A stretch of DNA of 64,000 nucleotides from Falsihalocynthiibacter arcticus (GTDB taxonomy: Bacteria > Pseudomonadota > Alphaproteobacteria > Rhodobacterales > Rhodobacteraceae): NCBI RefSeq assembly GCF_000812665.2, contig NZ_CP014327.1, forward strand, positions 1,703,501 to 1,767,500, read 5' to 3'. Below are positions 16,987 through 26,614 of the stretch, in pieces (the stretch's first letter is position 1; every line of letters starts with the position of its first letter). Position numbers and translations under genes: made by a program. The notes beneath the pieces were generated by a model that did not search any database, was not told where the DNA came from, and was given only the letters and a program-made list of their open reading frames with translations.

Positions 16987-19398
16987 ATGAAATTCACGCT
17001 TTCTTGGCTTAAAACGCATCTCGAAACCGACGCGCCGCTCGATGACATCCTCTATGCTCTGACCGATCTTGGACTTGAAGTTGAAGAGGTAACGGACCCC
17101 GCAGCAAAGCTTGCCGACTTTAGATTGGGCAAGGTCGTCAAGGCCGAGAAACACCCCGATGCGGATAAATTGCGCATCTGTACGGTGGCCACCGCCGACG
17201 GGGAAACGCAGATCATTTGCGGCGCGCCAAACGCGCGCGAAGGCATCACTGTGGTCGTTGCAAAACCGGGCACCTATATTCCGGGGTTGGATATCACAAT
17301 TCAGGTTGGAAAAATTCGCGGCATCGAGAGCTTTGGCATGATGTGTTCCGAGCGTGAGATGGAACTCTCCGAGGAGCACGACGGCATCATCGAGCTTCCC
17401 GAAGGGGAAGTTGGCGACCGTTTTATCGACTATTTGGCCAAGGTTGATCCCGCCAAAGTGGACCCGATGATCGAAATCGCGATCACGCCGAACCGCCCAG
17501 ATGCGCTTGGAATTCGTGGGGTCGCCCGCGACCTTGCCGCGCGGGGCCTTGGAGTTTTGAAACCCGCACCTGTAGCAAAGGTTGAGGGGACATTCGACAG
17601 TCCGATCACCGTGTCGATTGATGAGGATACGCGCAATGAGGGCTGTGACGTGTTCATGGGACGCATGATCCGCGGTGTGAAAAATGGCCCGAGCCCGAAG
17701 TGGCTGCAGGATCAACTGCTTGCCATCGGCCTGCGGCCTATTTCGATCCTTGTCGATGTGACGAACTTCTTTACCTATGATCAAAATCGTCCGCTTCACG
17801 TTTTTGACGCCGATAAGGTACACGGAAATTTACGGGTGCATCGCGCCAAGGGCGGCGAGACCATCGTGGCTTTGGACGACAAAACCTATGAATTGCAAGC
17901 CGGTATGGTTGTGATTTCCGACGACAATCAGATCGAGAGCATCGCCGGCGTTATGGGCGGGCTTGAGAGTGGCTGCACCGAGGAAACCGTCAATGTTTTC
18001 CTAGAGGCCGCTGTCTGGGAAACCATCCAGATCGCCAAGACGGGGCGGGCGCTGAAGATCAATTCCGATGCCCGCTATCGTAATGAACGCGGCATCGATC
18101 CGGCGTTTAATGCGCCCGCCATTGAGCTAGCGACCCAAATGATTTTGGACCTATGCGGTGGCGAAGCGAGCCATGTTGTGACTGCGGGGGAAGTTCCAGA
18201 TGTAAGTCGCGCTTACAAATTGGACACGGATCGCGTGCAAAGTTTGGTCGGGATGGAGATCGCGCCCGAAGTTCAACGTGCGAGCCTTGAGGCTCTAGGG
18301 TTTGTGCTGGAAGGCGACATGGCTTGGGTGCCCAGCTGGCGGCCCGACGTCCTTGGGAGCGCGGATCTGGTCGAAGAAGTCGCGCGTATTGCGTCGCTTA
18401 CCAAGCTTGAAGGGCGCCCGATGGCGCGCGCAACAGTTGGTGTTCCCGGCCCGATTCTGACACCGATGCACCGCCGCGAAAGCATGGCGCGTCGCACGGC
18501 GGCGGCGCTTGGGTACAACGAATGTGTGACCTATAGCTTCATCGATAAAGCAAGCGCCGAACTCTTTGGCGGCGGCTCGGATGCAACGATGTTGGCCAAT
18601 CCGATCTCCTCTGAAATGAGCCACATGCGGCCTGACCTTCTGGCGGGTTTGATGCAAGCCGCAGCGCGCAATCAAGCGCGTGGCGTTTCCGATTTGGCCT
18701 TGTTTGAGGTTGGTCCGGCGTTCCACGGCGGTGAACCCGAAGAGCAGCATATTCAAGTCGCAGGCCTTTTGGTCGGAGCGACAGGCCCCAAAGACGTGCA
18801 CGGCGAACGCCGTATGGTTGATGTGTTCGACGCAAAAGCTGACGCCGAAGCTATCTTGGCCAGTATCGGCGCTCCTACGCGTGTTCAGATTTTACGCGGA
18901 AAAAATAGCTGGTGGCATCCAGGGCGCAACGGAAGTATTTGCCTTGGTCCCAAGAAAATTATGGCCAGCTTTGGTCAGGTTCACCCAAAAACGTTGGAGA
19001 AAATGGGGATCAACGGCACGGCCGTAGCATTCACAGTCTACCTTGAACAGCCGCCGTACCCGCGCAAAACCAAGGCCACACGTGCGGCGCTTGTTGCCAG
19101 TGATCTGCAAGCGGTTGAGCGTGATTTTGCGTTTGTTGTCGATGCTTCGGTTGAGGCCCTGACATTGGTCAATGCTGCGGCAAGTGCGGATAAAGTTTTG
19201 ATTTCGGACGTTGTTTTGTTTGATGAATTCAACGGTGAAAAAGCTGAATCTCAAATGGGTGCAGGCAAAAAATCCCTTGCGATCACCGTACGCTTGCAGC
19301 CCGTCGACGCGACATTGAAGGTGAAGGAAATTGAGGCGATTTCGGCGAAAATACTTGAGAAGGTCGAAAAAGCAACGGGCGGCGTTTTGCGCAGCTAG
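16987..19398 (+). CDS. pheT: Phenylalanyl-tRNA synthetase beta subunit
   Basis: 803 aa, the usual length for this subunit, which binds tRNA and edits Tyr-tRNA-Phe. Order seen: EMAP/OB tRNA-binding domain (about residues 40-150, with VVKAEKHPDADKLRICTV), B3/B4 editing domain (PISILVDVTNFF, RPLHVFDADKV), B5 domain, a class II-like core (VTYSFIDKASAELF), and a C-terminal FDX-ACB domain (AVERDFAFVVDASV). Follows the ASCH gene by two bases. Confidence 0.96.
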   Translation: MKFTLSWLKTHLETDAPLDDILYALTDLGLEVEEVTDPAAKLADFRLGKVVKAEKHPDADKLRICTVATADGETQIICGAPNAREGITVVVAKPGTYIPGLDITIQVGKIRGIESFGMMCSEREMELSEEHDGIIELPEGEVGDRFIDYLAKVDPAKVDPMIEIAITPNRPDALGIRGVARDLAARGLGVLKPAPVAKVEGTFDSPITVSIDEDTRNEGCDVFMGRMIRGVKNGPSPKWLQDQLLAIGLRPISILVDVTNFFTYDQNRPLHVFDADKVHGNLRVHRAKGGETIVALDDKTYELQAGMVVISDDNQIESIAGVMGGLESGCTEETVNVFLEAAVWETIQIAKTGRALKINSDARYRNERGIDPAFNAPAIELATQMILDLCGGEASHVVTAGEVPDVSRAYKLDTDRVQSLVGMEIAPEVQRASLEALGFVLEGDMAWVPSWRPDVLGSADLVEEVARIASLTKLEGRPMARATVGVPGPILTPMHRRESMARRTAAALGYNECVTYSFIDKASAELFGGGSDATMLANPISSEMSHMRPDLLAGLMQAAARNQARGVSDLALFEVGPAFHGGEPEEQHIQVAGLLVGATGPKDVHGERRMVDVFDAKADAEAILASIGAPTRVQILRGKNSWWHPGRNGSICLGPKKIMASFGQVHPKTLEKMGINGTAVAFTVYLEQPPYPRKTKATRAALVASDLQAVERDFAFVVDASVEALTLVNAAASADKVLISDVVLFDEFNGEKAESQMGAGKKSLAITVRLQPVDATLKVKEIEAISAKILEKVEKATGGVLRS

Positions 19399-19415
19399 CT
19401 AAAAGGAACGTTGAA

Positions 19416-19865
19416 ATGAGTTTGAAAGTCTATCTTTCGGGGGAAATCCATTCGGATTGGCGTGCGGAAATCATTGCGGGAGCCGAGGGCTTGAACATTG
19501 AGTTCTCCTCCCCTGTGACGGACCACGGCGCCAGCGACGATTGCGGTGTGGCAATTATGGGCGCGGAAACTGACAAGTTTTGGCACGACCATAAGGGCGC
19601 AAAACTCAACGCTATTCGGACCCGCAAGGCCATCTCAGAAGCCGACGTTGTTGTGGTGCGGTTTGGCGAGAAGTATCGCCAGTGGAATGCTGCCTTTGAT
19701 GCGGGTTTCGCCGCGGCCCTCGGAAAATCCTTGGTCGTGATGCATGGCGCAGACCACCAACATGCGCTCAAAGAAGTGGATGCCGCGGCCCTTGCTGTGA
19801 CCGAAACGCCTCAGCAAGTGATCGAAATTCTGCGCTATGTTCTGACCGGCAGCTTGCCGAAGTAA
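19416..19865 (+). CDS. ytoQ: YtoQ family protein
   Basis: 149 aa, recognised as YtoQ from KVYLSGEIHSDWR, FSSPVTDHGASDDCG and AIRTRKAISEADVVVVRFGEKYRQWNAAFDAGFAAA. The fold resembles nucleoside 2-deoxyribosyltransferases, but no biochemical function is established. ATG 19416 has AAGGAACG upstream. Follows pheT by 17 bases and may be read from the same transcript. Confidence 0.8.
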   Translation: MSLKVYLSGEIHSDWRAEIIAGAEGLNIEFSSPVTDHGASDDCGVAIMGAETDKFWHDHKGAKLNAIRTRKAISEADVVVVRFGEKYRQWNAAFDAGFAAALGKSLVVMHGADHQHALKEVDAAALAVTETPQQVIEILRYVLTGSLPK

Positions 19866-19948
19866 ACTGTCGTTACTGATCTAGAACGGGACCGAAAAAT
19901 CTTAGTGCTCGAGCTGAGGCACAAATGTTTAAACTTAGGGGAAATAAA

Positions 19949-20386
19949 ATGTTTAAAGAATTTAAAGATTTCATCGCCAAGGGCAACGTCATGGACATGG
20001 CGGTCGGGATTATAATTGGGGCGGCGTTCACGGCGATTGTAAAATCACTTGTGACCGATTTGATCAATCCAATCATCGGATTGTTCACAGGCGGGGTGGA
20101 TTTCACCAACAAGTTTTTCGTGCTTTCGGGCGGCACTGAGGGTGCGAGTTATGCAACGCTTGAAGCGGCGCGTGAAGCGGGCGCCGGGACATTTGCATAT
20201 GGGGCCTTCATCATGGCCGTGATCAATTTCCTGATTATTGCTTATGTTGTCTTTTTGCTGGTGCGCAGCGTCAACAAAATCAAAGATGCAAGCGTGAAGG
20301 CAGAAGAGGCGGCGGAAGAAGCGCCCGCAGGCCCAACAGATATCGAACTCTTGGTAGAAATTCGCGACGCACTCGTCAAGAAATAG
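19949..20386 (+). CDS. mscL: Large-conductance mechanosensitive channel
   Basis: 145 aa. The diagnostic N terminus [20 protein letters not shown] is followed by TM1 ([18 protein letters not shown]), a periplasmic loop and TM2 ([21 protein letters not shown]), then a C-terminal helix that forms the cytoplasmic bundle. It opens at extreme membrane tension to release solutes on osmotic downshock. ATG 19949 is chosen over an in-frame upstream codon at 19925 because it matches the family start and has AGGGGA before it. Confidence 0.95.
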   Translation: MFKEFKDFIAKGNVMDMAVGIIIGAAFTAIVKSLVTDLINPIIGLFTGGVDFTNKFFVLSGGTEGASYATLEAAREAGAGTFAYGAFIMAVINFLIIAYVVFLLVRSVNKIKDASVKAEEAAEEAPAGPTDIELLVEIRDALVKK

Positions 20387-20401
20387 GTTCGTTGAAGTTA
20401 A

Positions 20402-20432
20402 AAATGGCCCGCATAAATTTAGCGGGCCATTT
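20402..20432. terminator. Bidirectional terminator between mscL and ald
   Basis: AAATGGCCCGC (20402-20412) and GCGGGCCATTT (20422-20432) form an 11 bp perfect stem with a 9-base loop. A-rich and T-rich arm ends make it usable from both strands between convergent genes. Confidence 0.8.
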
Positions 20433-20436
20433 CTGT

Positions 20437-21552
20437 CTATTTGATCGCCAAGGCTGGCGACAAAACATCAATCCCAAGCGCTTTGCCTACCGCGTAATAG
20501 GTCAATTGTCCGGCGTGGACGTTCAGGCCATTCAGCAAGTGCGGATCATCGGTACAGGCCTGTTTCCAGCCCTTGTCTGCCAAGGCGAGAAGGAACGGTA
20601 ACGTCGCATTCCCAAGGGCGATTGTGGACGTGCGCGCCACAGCTCCTGGCATGTTGGCAACGCAGTAGTGCATGATGCCATCGACTTCATAAATCGGGTC
20701 TTGGTGGGTCGTTGCGTGGCTTGTTTCGAAACAACCGCCTTGGTCAATCGCGACATCCACGATGGCTGCGCCGGGTTTCATCGTTGAAAGCTGAGCGCGA
20801 CTGATAAGTTTTGGCGCGGCGGCACCGGGGACGAGGACGGCACCGATGACCATGTCAGCATGGGTCACCAAGTCAGCAGTATTCCCAGCGGTCGCGTAGG
20901 CGTTTTTGAAGGTGCCACCAAAGACGTCATCAAGATAGCGCAGGCGGGGCAGGGAGCGATCGAGAACCGTCACATCCGCGCCCATTCCAGCAGCAATCCG
21001 CGCCGCGTGGGTGCCAACAACCCCACCGCCAATGACCACAACACGGGCGGGCGAAACTCCCGGAACACCACCCATCAACACGCCGCGCCCGCCATTTGCT
21101 TTTTGCAGGGTCCACGCGCCAACTTGGGGGGCCAAGCGACCCGCGACTTCGGACATTGGCGCAAGCAGGGGCAACCCGCCCGCAGCGTCAGTGACGGTCT
21201 CATAGGCGATGGCTGTGCACCCACTGGCCAAGAGGTCACGCGTTTGTTCGGGGTCGGGGGCAAGGTGGAGGTATGTAAAGAGAACTTGACCTTCGCGCAG
21301 CATTTTACGCTCGACGGATTGGGGCTCTTTGACCTTTACGATCATATCAGCAAGAGCGAAAATTTCGGCGGCGGTGTCTTTTATTTCGACGCCAGCATCG
21401 ACATAATCAGTATCGGTGAAACCGGACCCAATGCCAGCGTCGGTTTCCACCAAAACACGATGGCCGTGTTGGATCGCTTCTCGCGCGGCGTTTGGGGTTA
21501 TTCCAACCCTAAATTCTTGGGGTTTGATCTCTTTTGGGCATCCGATTAGCAT
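20437..21552 (-). CDS. ald: Alanine dehydrogenase
   Basis: NAD-dependent L-alanine dehydrogenase (alanine to pyruvate and ammonia), 371 aa. MLIGCPKEIKPQEFRVGITP at the N terminus, VKVKEPQ with the catalytic Lys, THLHLAPD-type YLHLAPDPEQT, and the Rossmann VVVIGGGVVGTHAA are typical. The start is set at ATG 21550-21552, where the family begins. Divergently transcribed from an Lrp-type regulator 134 bases away, the classic ald/aldR arrangement. Confidence 0.95.
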   Translation of the reverse strand: MLIGCPKEIKPQEFRVGITPNAAREAIQHGHRVLVETDAGIGSGFTDTDYVDAGVEIKDTAAEIFALADMIVKVKEPQSVERKMLREGQVLFTYLHLAPDPEQTRDLLASGCTAIAYETVTDAAGGLPLLAPMSEVAGRLAPQVGAWTLQKANGGRGVLMGGVPGVSPARVVVIGGGVVGTHAARIAAGMGADVTVLDRSLPRLRYLDDVFGGTFKNAYATAGNTADLVTHADMVIGAVLVPGAAAPKLISRAQLSTMKPGAAIVDVAIDQGGCFETSHATTHQDPIYEVDGIMHYCVANMPGAVARTSTIALGNATLPFLLALADKGWKQACTDDPHLLNGLNVHAGQLTYYAVGKALGIDVLSPALAIK

Positions 21553-21686
21553 GGGTTCTCCTCCGTTTGAAGTTAGAGTTTGCGCCTTTCTCAACGCAAT
21601 TGTTTTGAATTCTCTTCGTTGATCAGATAAGTTTTGGGATAATTCTACCAAAATGGCAGGAAAAATTCGAAGGAATCTGCGGAATA

Positions 21687-22145
21687 ATGAAATTGGACAG
21701 TATAGATCGTCGAATTTTGGAGGTGCTCCAAAAGCAAGGTCGTATAACGAATGCTGAGTTGTCGGAGCGGATCAATCTCTCTCCCTCAGCATGCCATCGG
21801 CGGGTTCAGCACCTCGAGGCGGAGGGGTACATTCGGGATTACGTCGCGCTTCTTGATCCGCGTAAAGTTGGGCGGCAGACTACCGTTTTTGTGGAAATTA
21901 CTCTCTCGGGGCAGACCGACGAAGTTTTGGATGCATTTGAGAAAGCCGTGACGCGGATTCCCGATGTTTTGGAATGCCATTTGATGGCAGGGACGGCGGA
22001 TTACATGCTGAAGGTTGTTGCCCACGACACCGAAGATTTTGCGCAAATCCATCGTCGTCATTTGGCGCGCTTGCCGGGTGTGGCGCAAATGCAGAGTAAC
22101 TTTGCGCTTCGAACGGTATTTAAAACGACGGCGCTTCCAGTTTAA
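21687..22145 (+). CDS. Lrp/AsnC family transcriptional regulator
   Basis: 152 aa with an N-terminal winged helix-turn-helix (LDSIDRRILEVLQKQGRITNAELSERINLSPSACHRRVQHLE) and a C-terminal RAM/ligand domain (TVFVEITLSGQ to LKVVAHDTEDF). Divergent from ald, so it is inferred to control ald in response to an amino acid, probably alanine. The 134-base intergenic region should contain the shared operator; I saw no unambiguous symmetric site by eye. Confidence 0.88.
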   Translation: MKLDSIDRRILEVLQKQGRITNAELSERINLSPSACHRRVQHLEAEGYIRDYVALLDPRKVGRQTTVFVEITLSGQTDEVLDAFEKAVTRIPDVLECHLMAGTADYMLKVVAHDTEDFAQIHRRHLARLPGVAQMQSNFALRTVFKTTALPV

Positions 22146-22315
22146 CCCCTGTCGGCAAAGTGCACTGGGGAGGAAACGGGGTGTCGGCCTCTTCGCTTTC
22201 GTTGAATCAGGTGGTATCGTTTTCACGAGCTATCTGGTTTTGGGTTTGCATAAGGGCCCAAGACCTTGCCGAATTGTATGGCGCGAGCAAAGGGCAATAC
22301 TGCAAGGAGTGTGTG

Positions 22316-23020
22316 ATGTCGGAACAGTTATTGAAAACCAAAGAGGCTCTGCTGGAGGCAGCTTTGCCGCATGTTGTCTTCGACGGTTGGAGCACGGCGA
22401 CGCTGGCTGAAGCGGCGTTGGACGCGGGTATTTCGCCCGAAGACGCACAGGCCGCCTATCCGCGTGGCGGGGTTGATTTGGCGATTGCGTTTCACAAAGT
22501 GGGCGACGCGATGATGTTGGAGCGGCTGGCCGCTGCGGATATGTCGAACCTACGTTTTCGCGACAAAATTGCCGCCGCCGTGCGCTATCGCATTGAAGCC
22601 GTCACGGACAAGGACGCGGTTCGCAAAGGCAGTGCGCTTTTTGCGCTGCCCCAGAATGCCGCCGATGGATCAAAACTTGTTTGGGGCACGTGTGATGCAA
22701 TTTGGAACGCCCTTGGCGACACGTCGGACGATGTTAATTGGTACACAAAACGTGCAACACTATCAGGCGTTTACGCATCAACTGTGCTGTATTGGTTGGG
22801 CGATAACGGCGAGGGAAACGCCGCGACATGGGAATTCTTGGACCGTCGGATCGACAATGTGATGCAGATCGAAAAGTTCAAAGCTTCGGTGCGGAAGAAC
22901 CCGATTTTGAGCAAGCTTATGGCCGGGCCCGCGAAGGTTTTATCGGGAATTCGCGCGCCGCATTCCGCAGGAAATCGCGATGATCTACCGGGGCATTGGT
23001 CGCCAAAAGACGTAACTTAA
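22316..23020 (+). CDS. COQ9 family ubiquinone biosynthesis protein
   Basis: 234 aa helical protein of the COQ9 family, whose N-terminal part resembles a TetR fold (LLEAALPHVVFDGWSTATLAEAALDAGI) and whose C-terminal domain binds lipid and assists the COQ7 hydroxylase. In the C-terminal half, VNWYTKRATLSGVYASTVLYWLGDNGE is the recognisable signature. ATG 22316 follows AAGGAG (22304-22309) by six bases, so the in-frame extension upstream is not used. A quinone oxidoreductase follows ten bases later. Confidence 0.88.
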   Translation: MSEQLLKTKEALLEAALPHVVFDGWSTATLAEAALDAGISPEDAQAAYPRGGVDLAIAFHKVGDAMMLERLAAADMSNLRFRDKIAAAVRYRIEAVTDKDAVRKGSALFALPQNAADGSKLVWGTCDAIWNALGDTSDDVNWYTKRATLSGVYASTVLYWLGDNGEGNAATWEFLDRRIDNVMQIEKFKASVRKNPILSKLMAGPAKVLSGIRAPHSAGNRDDLPGHWSPKDVT

Positions 23021-23030
23021 GTGAGACAAA

Positions 23031-24020
23031 ATGGTTGAAGTAAACACGATGCGGGCGGTGGAGATTTCTGCACCCGGTGGTCCCGAAGTTTTGCGTGAGA
23101 CACGTCGGCCAATGCCGATTGCGCGCGCGGGTGAGGTTGTCATTCGGCTGGCCTATGCGGGGGTCAATCGCCCCGATGCGCTGCAACGGGCAGGGCTCTA
23201 TAACCCGCCAGCGACCGCCAGCGATTTACCTGGACTTGAAGGGGCAGGCGAGGTCGTCGCACTTGGGGCTGGAGTGACTTCAGTTGCGCTGGGTGATTCT
23301 GTTTGTGCGCTTTTACCGGGGGGAGGGTATGCGGAATACGCCACTTGCCCTGCGGCGCATTGCCTCCCTGTTCCGGCGGGTTTAACCCTTAAACAGGCGG
23401 CCTGTTTGCCCGAAACGTTTTTCACGGTTTGGAGCAATGTGTTTTTACGCGGAGGCCTCAAGGCGGGCGAGCGGTTTTTGGTGCACGGCGGCAGCTCGGG
23501 TATCGGGACGGTCGCAATCCAACTTGCCAAGGCGCGGGGCGCGCGGGTGTTTACGACTGCCGGATCCGCCGAAAAATGCGCTGCCTGTACTGCCTTAGGG
23601 GCTGAGCGTGCGATGAATTATCGCGAGGTCGATTTTGCCAAGGAGATGCGGGAGATTGGTGGCGCCGATGTTATTTTGGACATGGTTGGCGGCGACTACC
23701 TTCAACGCAACATCAACGCGCTGGCGGATGATGGGCGCTTGGTTCAGATCGCATTTCTGCAAGGCTTCAAGCAGGAGGTGAACTTCATGCAAATCATGAC
23801 GCGTCGCCTGACCTTGACGGGCAGCACGTTGCGCCCGCAATCGGATCTGGCTAAGGCACGGTTTGCCGAAGACTTACGGGCCGAAGTTTGGCCCCTTCTG
23901 GCTTCGGGCGCGATTTTCCCCGTGATGGACGAGGAATTCGAGCTGTCGGACGCCGCCAAGGCCCATACTCGGATGGAAGCCTCACAACATATTGGAAAGA
24001 TTGTTTTAAAAGTCTCCTAA
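23031..24020 (+). CDS. NAD(P)H-quinone oxidoreductase, zinc-independent MDR type
   Basis: 329 aa medium-chain dehydrogenase/reductase of the quinone oxidoreductase (PIG3-like) class. GroES-like N-terminal half (GEVVIRLAYAGVNRPDALQRAG), nucleotide-binding VHGGSSGIGTVAIQLAKARGA (about residue 148), and FTTAGSAEKC. It lacks the structural zinc cysteine lobe, as expected for this class. It overlaps the convergent RNase T2 gene tail by four bases (CTAA). An internal start at 23049 is possible. Confidence 0.88.
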   Translation: MVEVNTMRAVEISAPGGPEVLRETRRPMPIARAGEVVIRLAYAGVNRPDALQRAGLYNPPATASDLPGLEGAGEVVALGAGVTSVALGDSVCALLPGGGYAEYATCPAAHCLPVPAGLTLKQAACLPETFFTVWSNVFLRGGLKAGERFLVHGGSSGIGTVAIQLAKARGARVFTTAGSAEKCAACTALGAERAMNYREVDFAKEMREIGGADVILDMVGGDYLQRNINALADDGRLVQIAFLQGFKQEVNFMQIMTRRLTLTGSTLRPQSDLAKARFAEDLRAEVWPLLASGAIFPVMDEEFELSDAAKAHTRMEASQHIGKIVLKVS

Positions 24021-24658
24021 TTGATCGGTGCGAACAAGGGTTTGGCCGCATTGCAGTCTCGAATGACATCGGGGCCGCAGCGGCGGGGCTCAAGAGATTT
24101 GGTCAGGCAAATCCTTGCTTCCTGAATGTAGTTTGATTTGCAGGTGATGGTGATTTGGTCGTGACTGAGCTGTGGGTTTGACTGCAAAAATGCCTCTTCG
24201 ATGACCTTTGGTGGAACGACGAGGGTGTCGGTGATTTTGCGTAAAACGGGAGGCTTGGTCACGCTCTCAAATGCGCGACGGGCCGCAGCGAAATAATCCG
24301 TTCCCGAGAGGCCCGCACATTTTCCGTGCTTTTTCCATTGGTACCAAGCCACACCCGTCGTTCCCATGATATCCACCATGTTGCTTGTGAGGCTCCGAGA
24401 CGGATTACGCTCGGACGTAGTGCAATTACTGGGCCAACCGCGTTCGTTTTGCGGCCACAACCCATGCAGTACCCAGCCAAAATCTTGGTCGGCATCGCAT
24501 TGCTCACTGTTTTTTCGATCCCCTTCAAGCGCGCACCAATTCGGTGACCAGCTCAGGGCGAGAACATAATAGTCGAAATTCCCCGCGCGTTCGCCATCGG
24601 CCCAAGCCGTCGCAGCAAAAAACGGCGCAAAAAGTAGCCCGATAAATCCGAGTCGCAT
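24017..24658 (-). CDS. Secreted ribonuclease T2 family protein
   Basis: 213 aa with a Sec signal peptide (MRLGFIGLLFAPFFAATAWA). Both catalytic boxes are present: WVLHGLWPQ (CAS I histidine) and WYQWKKHGKCAG (CAS II, with His and Lys). Cysteines at conserved positions support periplasmic or extracellular disulfides. It cleaves RNA through 2',3'-cyclic phosphates. The start at 24658 is preferred because AGAGGAAAGAG lies upstream. Confidence 0.9.
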   Translation of the reverse strand: MRLGFIGLLFAPFFAATAWADGERAGNFDYYVLALSWSPNWCALEGDRKNSEQCDADQDFGWVLHGLWPQNERGWPSNCTTSERNPSRSLTSNMVDIMGTTGVAWYQWKKHGKCAGLSGTDYFAAARRAFESVTKPPVLRKITDTLVVPPKVIEEAFLQSNPQLSHDQITITCKSNYIQEARICLTKSLEPRRCGPDVIRDCNAAKPLFAPIN

Positions 24659-24793
24659 TTTCTCTTTCCTCTTTTGGTTGCGCACAGTATATACAGCTTA
24701 AGTTCCCCTTCAATGAGAGCCCGCCCGAATGAGGGTCGCCCCTTCCAGGGCTTAGGGAAGATATGTTCTGGGGATGTTGTATAGGAGAAGATC

Positions 24794-25540
24794 ATGGCCA
24801 AACCAATTATGGCACGCGCAACCGCAGTATGGTTGGTAGACAACACAACGCTGACCTTTAAACAGGTTGCAGATTTTTGCGAATTCCACGAGTTGGAAGT
24901 TCAGGGCATTGCCGATGGCGACGTTGCGACCGGCGTAAAAGGGTTCGACCCGATTGCCAATAATCAGCTGACCGCCGAAGAAATCCAACGCGGCGAGGGC
25001 AACCCGCTCTATAAGCTGAAATTGAAATTCCTAGCCTCCGCTGTTGGCGAAGAAAAGCGTCGCGGTCCGCGTTATACGCCTTTGTCCAAACGCCAAGATC
25101 GTCCGGCGTCAATCCTTTGGCTGGTGAAGTTCCACCCCGAATTGACCGACGGTCAGGTGAGCAAGCTTGTTGGTACAACCAAGCCAACAATTCAGGCGAT
25201 CCGCGAGCGCACACACTGGAATATCGGGAATATTCAACCAATCGATCCCGTTGCTCTTGGCTTGTGTAAGCAAGTTGAACTCGACTTCGAAGTTCAAAAA
25301 GCTGCCGCAAAACGCGCCAAAGAAGGCGATGTCATGAGTGACGATGAGCGCCGCAAATTGGTGTCCACTGAACAGAGCCTCGGCGTCGCGAACACCCCGC
25401 GCGTTTCCTCTGCAATCGAAGAGCTGTCAACATTCAGCTTCTCTACCGATCCACGTGATGAGGAAGAAGCTGAGGTGGTTCCGGATAAGGATACCTTCTT
25501 TAATCTTCCCGAAAGCGGTACGGACGACGAGCAGCCATAA
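24794..25540 (+). CDS. trcR: Cell cycle transcriptional regulator TrcR (DUF1013)
   Basis: 248 aa. The N-terminal part (MAKPIMARATAVWLVDNTTLTFKQVADFC) and the central helix-turn-helix region (LVKFHPELTDGQVSKLVGTTKPTIQAIRERTHWN) are the DUF1013 core. The C-terminal 70 residues are acidic and low in complexity. The family is restricted to alphaproteobacteria, and the Caulobacter member TrcR is described as a cell-cycle regulator. A strong terminator follows. Confidence 0.88.
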   Translation: MAKPIMARATAVWLVDNTTLTFKQVADFCEFHELEVQGIADGDVATGVKGFDPIANNQLTAEEIQRGEGNPLYKLKLKFLASAVGEEKRRGPRYTPLSKRQDRPASILWLVKFHPELTDGQVSKLVGTTKPTIQAIRERTHWNIGNIQPIDPVALGLCKQVELDFEVQKAAAKRAKEGDVMSDDERRKLVSTEQSLGVANTPRVSSAIEELSTFSFSTDPRDEEEAEVVPDKDTFFNLPESGTDDEQP

Positions 25541-25564
25541 GCCTAGATATCATTACAGAAAATG

Positions 25565-25596
25565 GCCCCTGCACCGATGGTGTGGGGGCTTTTTTG
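25565..25596 (+). terminator. Rho-independent terminator after trcR
   Basis: GCCCCTGCACC (25565-25575) pairs, with a mismatch or wobble, with GGTGTGGGGGC (25579-25589), followed by six Ts. It ends the trcR transcript before the convergent recR. Confidence 0.8.
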
Positions 25597-25612
25597 TGTT
25601 CGGGTTGTAAGT

Positions 25613-26206
25613 TCAAAACTGTTTGCGTGCTTTGAACGCGGCCTGAATCGTACCATCGTCGAGATAGTCCAATTCGCCACCAATCGGAACGCCCTGTGCC
25701 AGCGATGTGACCGATACATGCGTTAAATGCTCTGCGATATAATGCGCCGTGGTTTGCCCGTCGACCGTCACATTGAGCGCCAGCACGACTTCTGTAATAC
25801 CCTCGGCTCGAATGCGTTCCAAAAGCTTGGGAATCCGAAGCTCTTCCGGCCCGACGGCATCAAGGGCCGAAAGCGTTCCGCCCAAAACATGATAGCGCCC
25901 ACCAAAGGCCTGCCCTCGCTCCATTGCCCAAAGATCAGCGACGTCTTCGACGATACAAAGTTGGCCTGTGGCCCGCTTTTCGTTCGCGCAAATGTCACAG
26001 CGGTCCTGCGTGCCGATATTGCCGCAATTTACGCATTCCCGCGCTGTTGCCGCCACATTCTGGAGGGCGTTCGCGAGGGGCGTCATAACCAGCGCACGTT
26101 TTTTAATGAGATGCAAAACAGCACGTCGCGCCGAACGTGGGCCAAGCCCTGGGAGCTTGGCCATAAGGTTAACTAAATGTTCTATCTCGCGCGTGCTGTC
26201 GTCCAT
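25613..26206 (-). CDS. recR: Recombination protein RecR
   Basis: 197 aa. Helix-hairpin-helix region [16 protein letters not shown], a C4 zinc finger [16 protein letters not shown], and a Toprim domain ([14 protein letters not shown] through [17 protein letters not shown]). Works with RecF and RecO to load RecA at gaps. Follows ybaB by six bases on the same strand in the usual dnaX-ybaB-recR order. Confidence 0.96.
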   Translation of the reverse strand: MDDSTREIEHLVNLMAKLPGLGPRSARRAVLHLIKKRALVMTPLANALQNVAATARECVNCGNIGTQDRCDICANEKRATGQLCIVEDVADLWAMERGQAFGGRYHVLGGTLSALDAVGPEELRIPKLLERIRAEGITEVVLALNVTVDGQTTAHYIAEHLTHVSVTSLAQGVPIGGELDYLDDGTIQAAFKARKQF

Positions 26207-26212
26207 TTCGGA

Positions 26213-26557
26213 TTAAAACGGCAGTTTCATGCCCTCGGGCAGCCCAAGGCCCTCGGTCAATTTTGCCATCTCGCTTTGGCTGCGTTCGCTGGCTTTTGCT
26301 TGTGCGTCTTTGATGGCTGCAAGGATCAAATCCTCAACAACTTCTTTCTCGCTCGGATCGAAAATCTTTGGGTCAATGTCGAGTCCCGTAAGTTCGCCCT
26401 TTGCCGTCGCCGTTGCCTTCACAAGCCCTGCGCCACTCTCGCCAACAACGGTGATGCTCGCTAAACCGTCTTGCATTTCGGCCATTTTCGACTGCATTTC
26501 TTGTGCGGCCTTCATCATTTTAGCCATGTCGCCCATTTGGCCTAAACCTTTGAACAT
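26213..26557 (-). CDS. YbaB/EbfC nucleoid-associated protein
   Basis: 114 aa. LGQMGDMAKMMKAAQEMQSKMAEMQ at the N terminus and GELTGLDIDPKIFDPSEKEVVEDLILAAIKDAQAKA are diagnostic of the YbaB/EbfC DNA-binding family. Located between dnaX and recR, its normal place. Confidence 0.94.
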   Translation of the reverse strand: MFKGLGQMGDMAKMMKAAQEMQSKMAEMQDGLASITVVGESGAGLVKATATAKGELTGLDIDPKIFDPSEKEVVEDLILAAIKDAQAKASERSQSEMAKLTEGLGLPEGMKLPF

Positions 26558-26614
26558 TTTGATATCTCCTTGGTGTGTTCTCTGTAGATGGGGCTCTTTA
26601 GAGCTGTGTACAAC

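Noticed and set aside
20860-21549. 229-residue plus-strand open frame
   Set aside because: Antisense to ald; no domain.
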